Shown: positions 12,480-13,079 of the stretch, one piece after another
Layout of the letters: each line of letters begins with the position of its first letter
How positions within the stretch are numbered: the stretch's first letter is position 1
Assembly: GCA_023428035.1 (NCBI GenBank)
Contig: JAEYZO010000170.1
Coordinates: 1-13,079 of the forward strand
Length of the DNA: 13,079 nucleotides
Origin: Pseudomonadota bacterium
GTDB lineage: Bacteria > Myxococcota_A > Polyangia > Polyangiales > Ga0077539
Direction: 5' to 3'
Notes under the pieces: model-generated
Told to the model about the DNA's origin: nothing
Database searches by the model: none
Seen by the model: only the letters and a program-made list of their open reading frames with translations
Program-made: the position numbers and the translations under genes

Positions 12480-13079
12480 ATGAGCGAAGCGATCCGCGCC
12501 TGGGCCCAACGCGCGAAGGGCGACCTCCTCGAACCCATCACCCTCGACGACCCCGGAGCGCCCACGGGCTTCGACGTCGAGGTCGCCGTCGAGCACTGCT
12601 CGGTGTGCCACTCCGACCTGCACCTCGTCGACGGAGACTGGGGCGAGGTCGCGCGACCGTTGATCCCTGGCCACGAGGTCATCGGCCGCGTGCTGCGCAG
12701 GGGCGTCGACGCGCCGCACGCCGAGGGCGCGCTGGTGGGCATCGGCTGGCAGGCGGGCTCCTGCGGTCAGTGCCCCCCGTGCACCAGCGGTCGCGAGCAC
12801 CTCTGCACGGGCGGAAAGCTCCGCACCTGCGTGGGACGTCAGGGCGGCTTCGCGTCGCGGGTGCGCGTCGACGGCCGCTTCGCCTTCGCGATCCCCGAGG
12901 GGCTCGACGCTTCGACCGCGGCGCCGCTCCTCTGCGCGGGGCTCACGGTGTTCTCTCCCTTGGAGCGCCTCGGCGCGGGGCCGGGCGTGCGCGTGGGCGT
13001 GGTGGGCGTCGGCGGCCTCGGTCACATGGCCGTGCGCTTCGCGAGCGCGGTGGGCGCCGGGGGGGTCGCCGTGGCCCCG
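12480..13079 (+). CDS. Zinc-dependent alcohol dehydrogenase (MDR family), 3' partial
   Basis: First 200 codons of a medium-chain dehydrogenase/reductase; the frame is open to the window end and about 130-150 residues should be missing. Catalytic zinc ligands: CSVCHSDLH (C43), GHE (H65, E66) and PLLCAG (C152). The structural zinc site is complete with C95, C98, C101 and C109. The Rossmann nucleotide loop starts at GVGGLG (176-181). CSVCHSD, the CxGGREHLC-like lobe and the LLCAGLTVFSPL segment are characteristic of the CAD/YahK branch, which usually prefers NADP(H) and aldehydes such as cinnamyl- or other hydrophobic aldehydes, but the cofactor-specifying loop lies beyond the edge. ATG 12480 is the start; TAGTGC nine bases upstream partly matches the -10-like element seen elsewhere, and no Shine-Dalgarno is visible. 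It follows wrbA on the same strand after 82 bp and a hairpin. Confidence 0.93.
   Translation, partial: MSEAIRAWAQRAKGDLLEPITLDDPGAPTGFDVEVAVEHCSVCHSDLHLVDGDWGEVARPLIPGHEVIGRVLRRGVDAPHAEGALVGIGWQAGSCGQCPPCTSGREHLCTGGKLRTCVGRQGGFASRVRVDGRFAFAIPEGLDASTAAPLLCAGLTVFSPLERLGAGPGVRVGVVGVGGLGHMAVRFASAVGAGGVAVAP

Noticed and set aside
1..13079. tRNA, rRNA, CRISPR arrays, insertion sequences or prophage genes
   Set aside because: Looked for in the gaps and frames; no cloverleaf-like sequence, regular direct repeats with spacers, transposase motifs or long terminal inverted repeats were seen.

Overview
The window is GC-rich accessory chromosome with short gaps between genes and almost exclusively G/C third codon positions. 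The composition, the Asp/Pro-rich lipoproteins and the mix of genes suggest a myxobacterium-like member of Myxococcota (Polyangiales or Sandaracinaceae type). That placement is inference; there is no rRNA or other marker gene here. I found 14 confident genes and one doubtful small one. The first and last confident genes run off the window ends.

Left part (1-4167, all +): a PAS/histidine kinase/receiver hybrid protein (5' end outside), then a dicarboxylate/amino-acid:cation symporter whose stop codon overlaps the GTG start of an FAD monooxygenase. The last two form a translationally coupled uptake-plus-hydroxylation pair. A hairpin and a fresh promoter-like element separate them from the kinase.

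Middle part (4168-8506): a gap with two strong hairpins, a small alpha/beta-fold protein (+), then three minus-strand genes (metallo-beta-lactamase-fold hydrolase, secreted beta-rich protein, M28 peptidase lipoprotein). Divergent to these are a GNAT acetyltransferase and a calcineurin-like phosphatase lipoprotein with a long Asp/Pro-rich tether.

Right part (8553-13079): an ArsR-family regulator and an AHSA1/SRPBCC protein form a minus-strand operon (ATGA overlap) with a clear promoter and a 20-bp palindromic operator. Divergent to it is a NAPE-PLD-like phospholipase. Next comes a 397-aa orphan protein whose residues about 49-163 resemble the C-terminal part of the RNA polymerase beta' subunit. 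A possible 44-aa minus-strand ORF, a WrbA quinone oxidoreductase and the first 200 codons of a zinc alcohol dehydrogenase follow.

Two observations stand out. One is the orphan RpoC-like domain protein. The other is a recurrent TAnnnT hexamer 7-10 nt upstream of five start codons that have no Shine-Dalgarno sequence, which suggests leaderless transcription. No mobile element, tRNA, rRNA or CRISPR array was seen.
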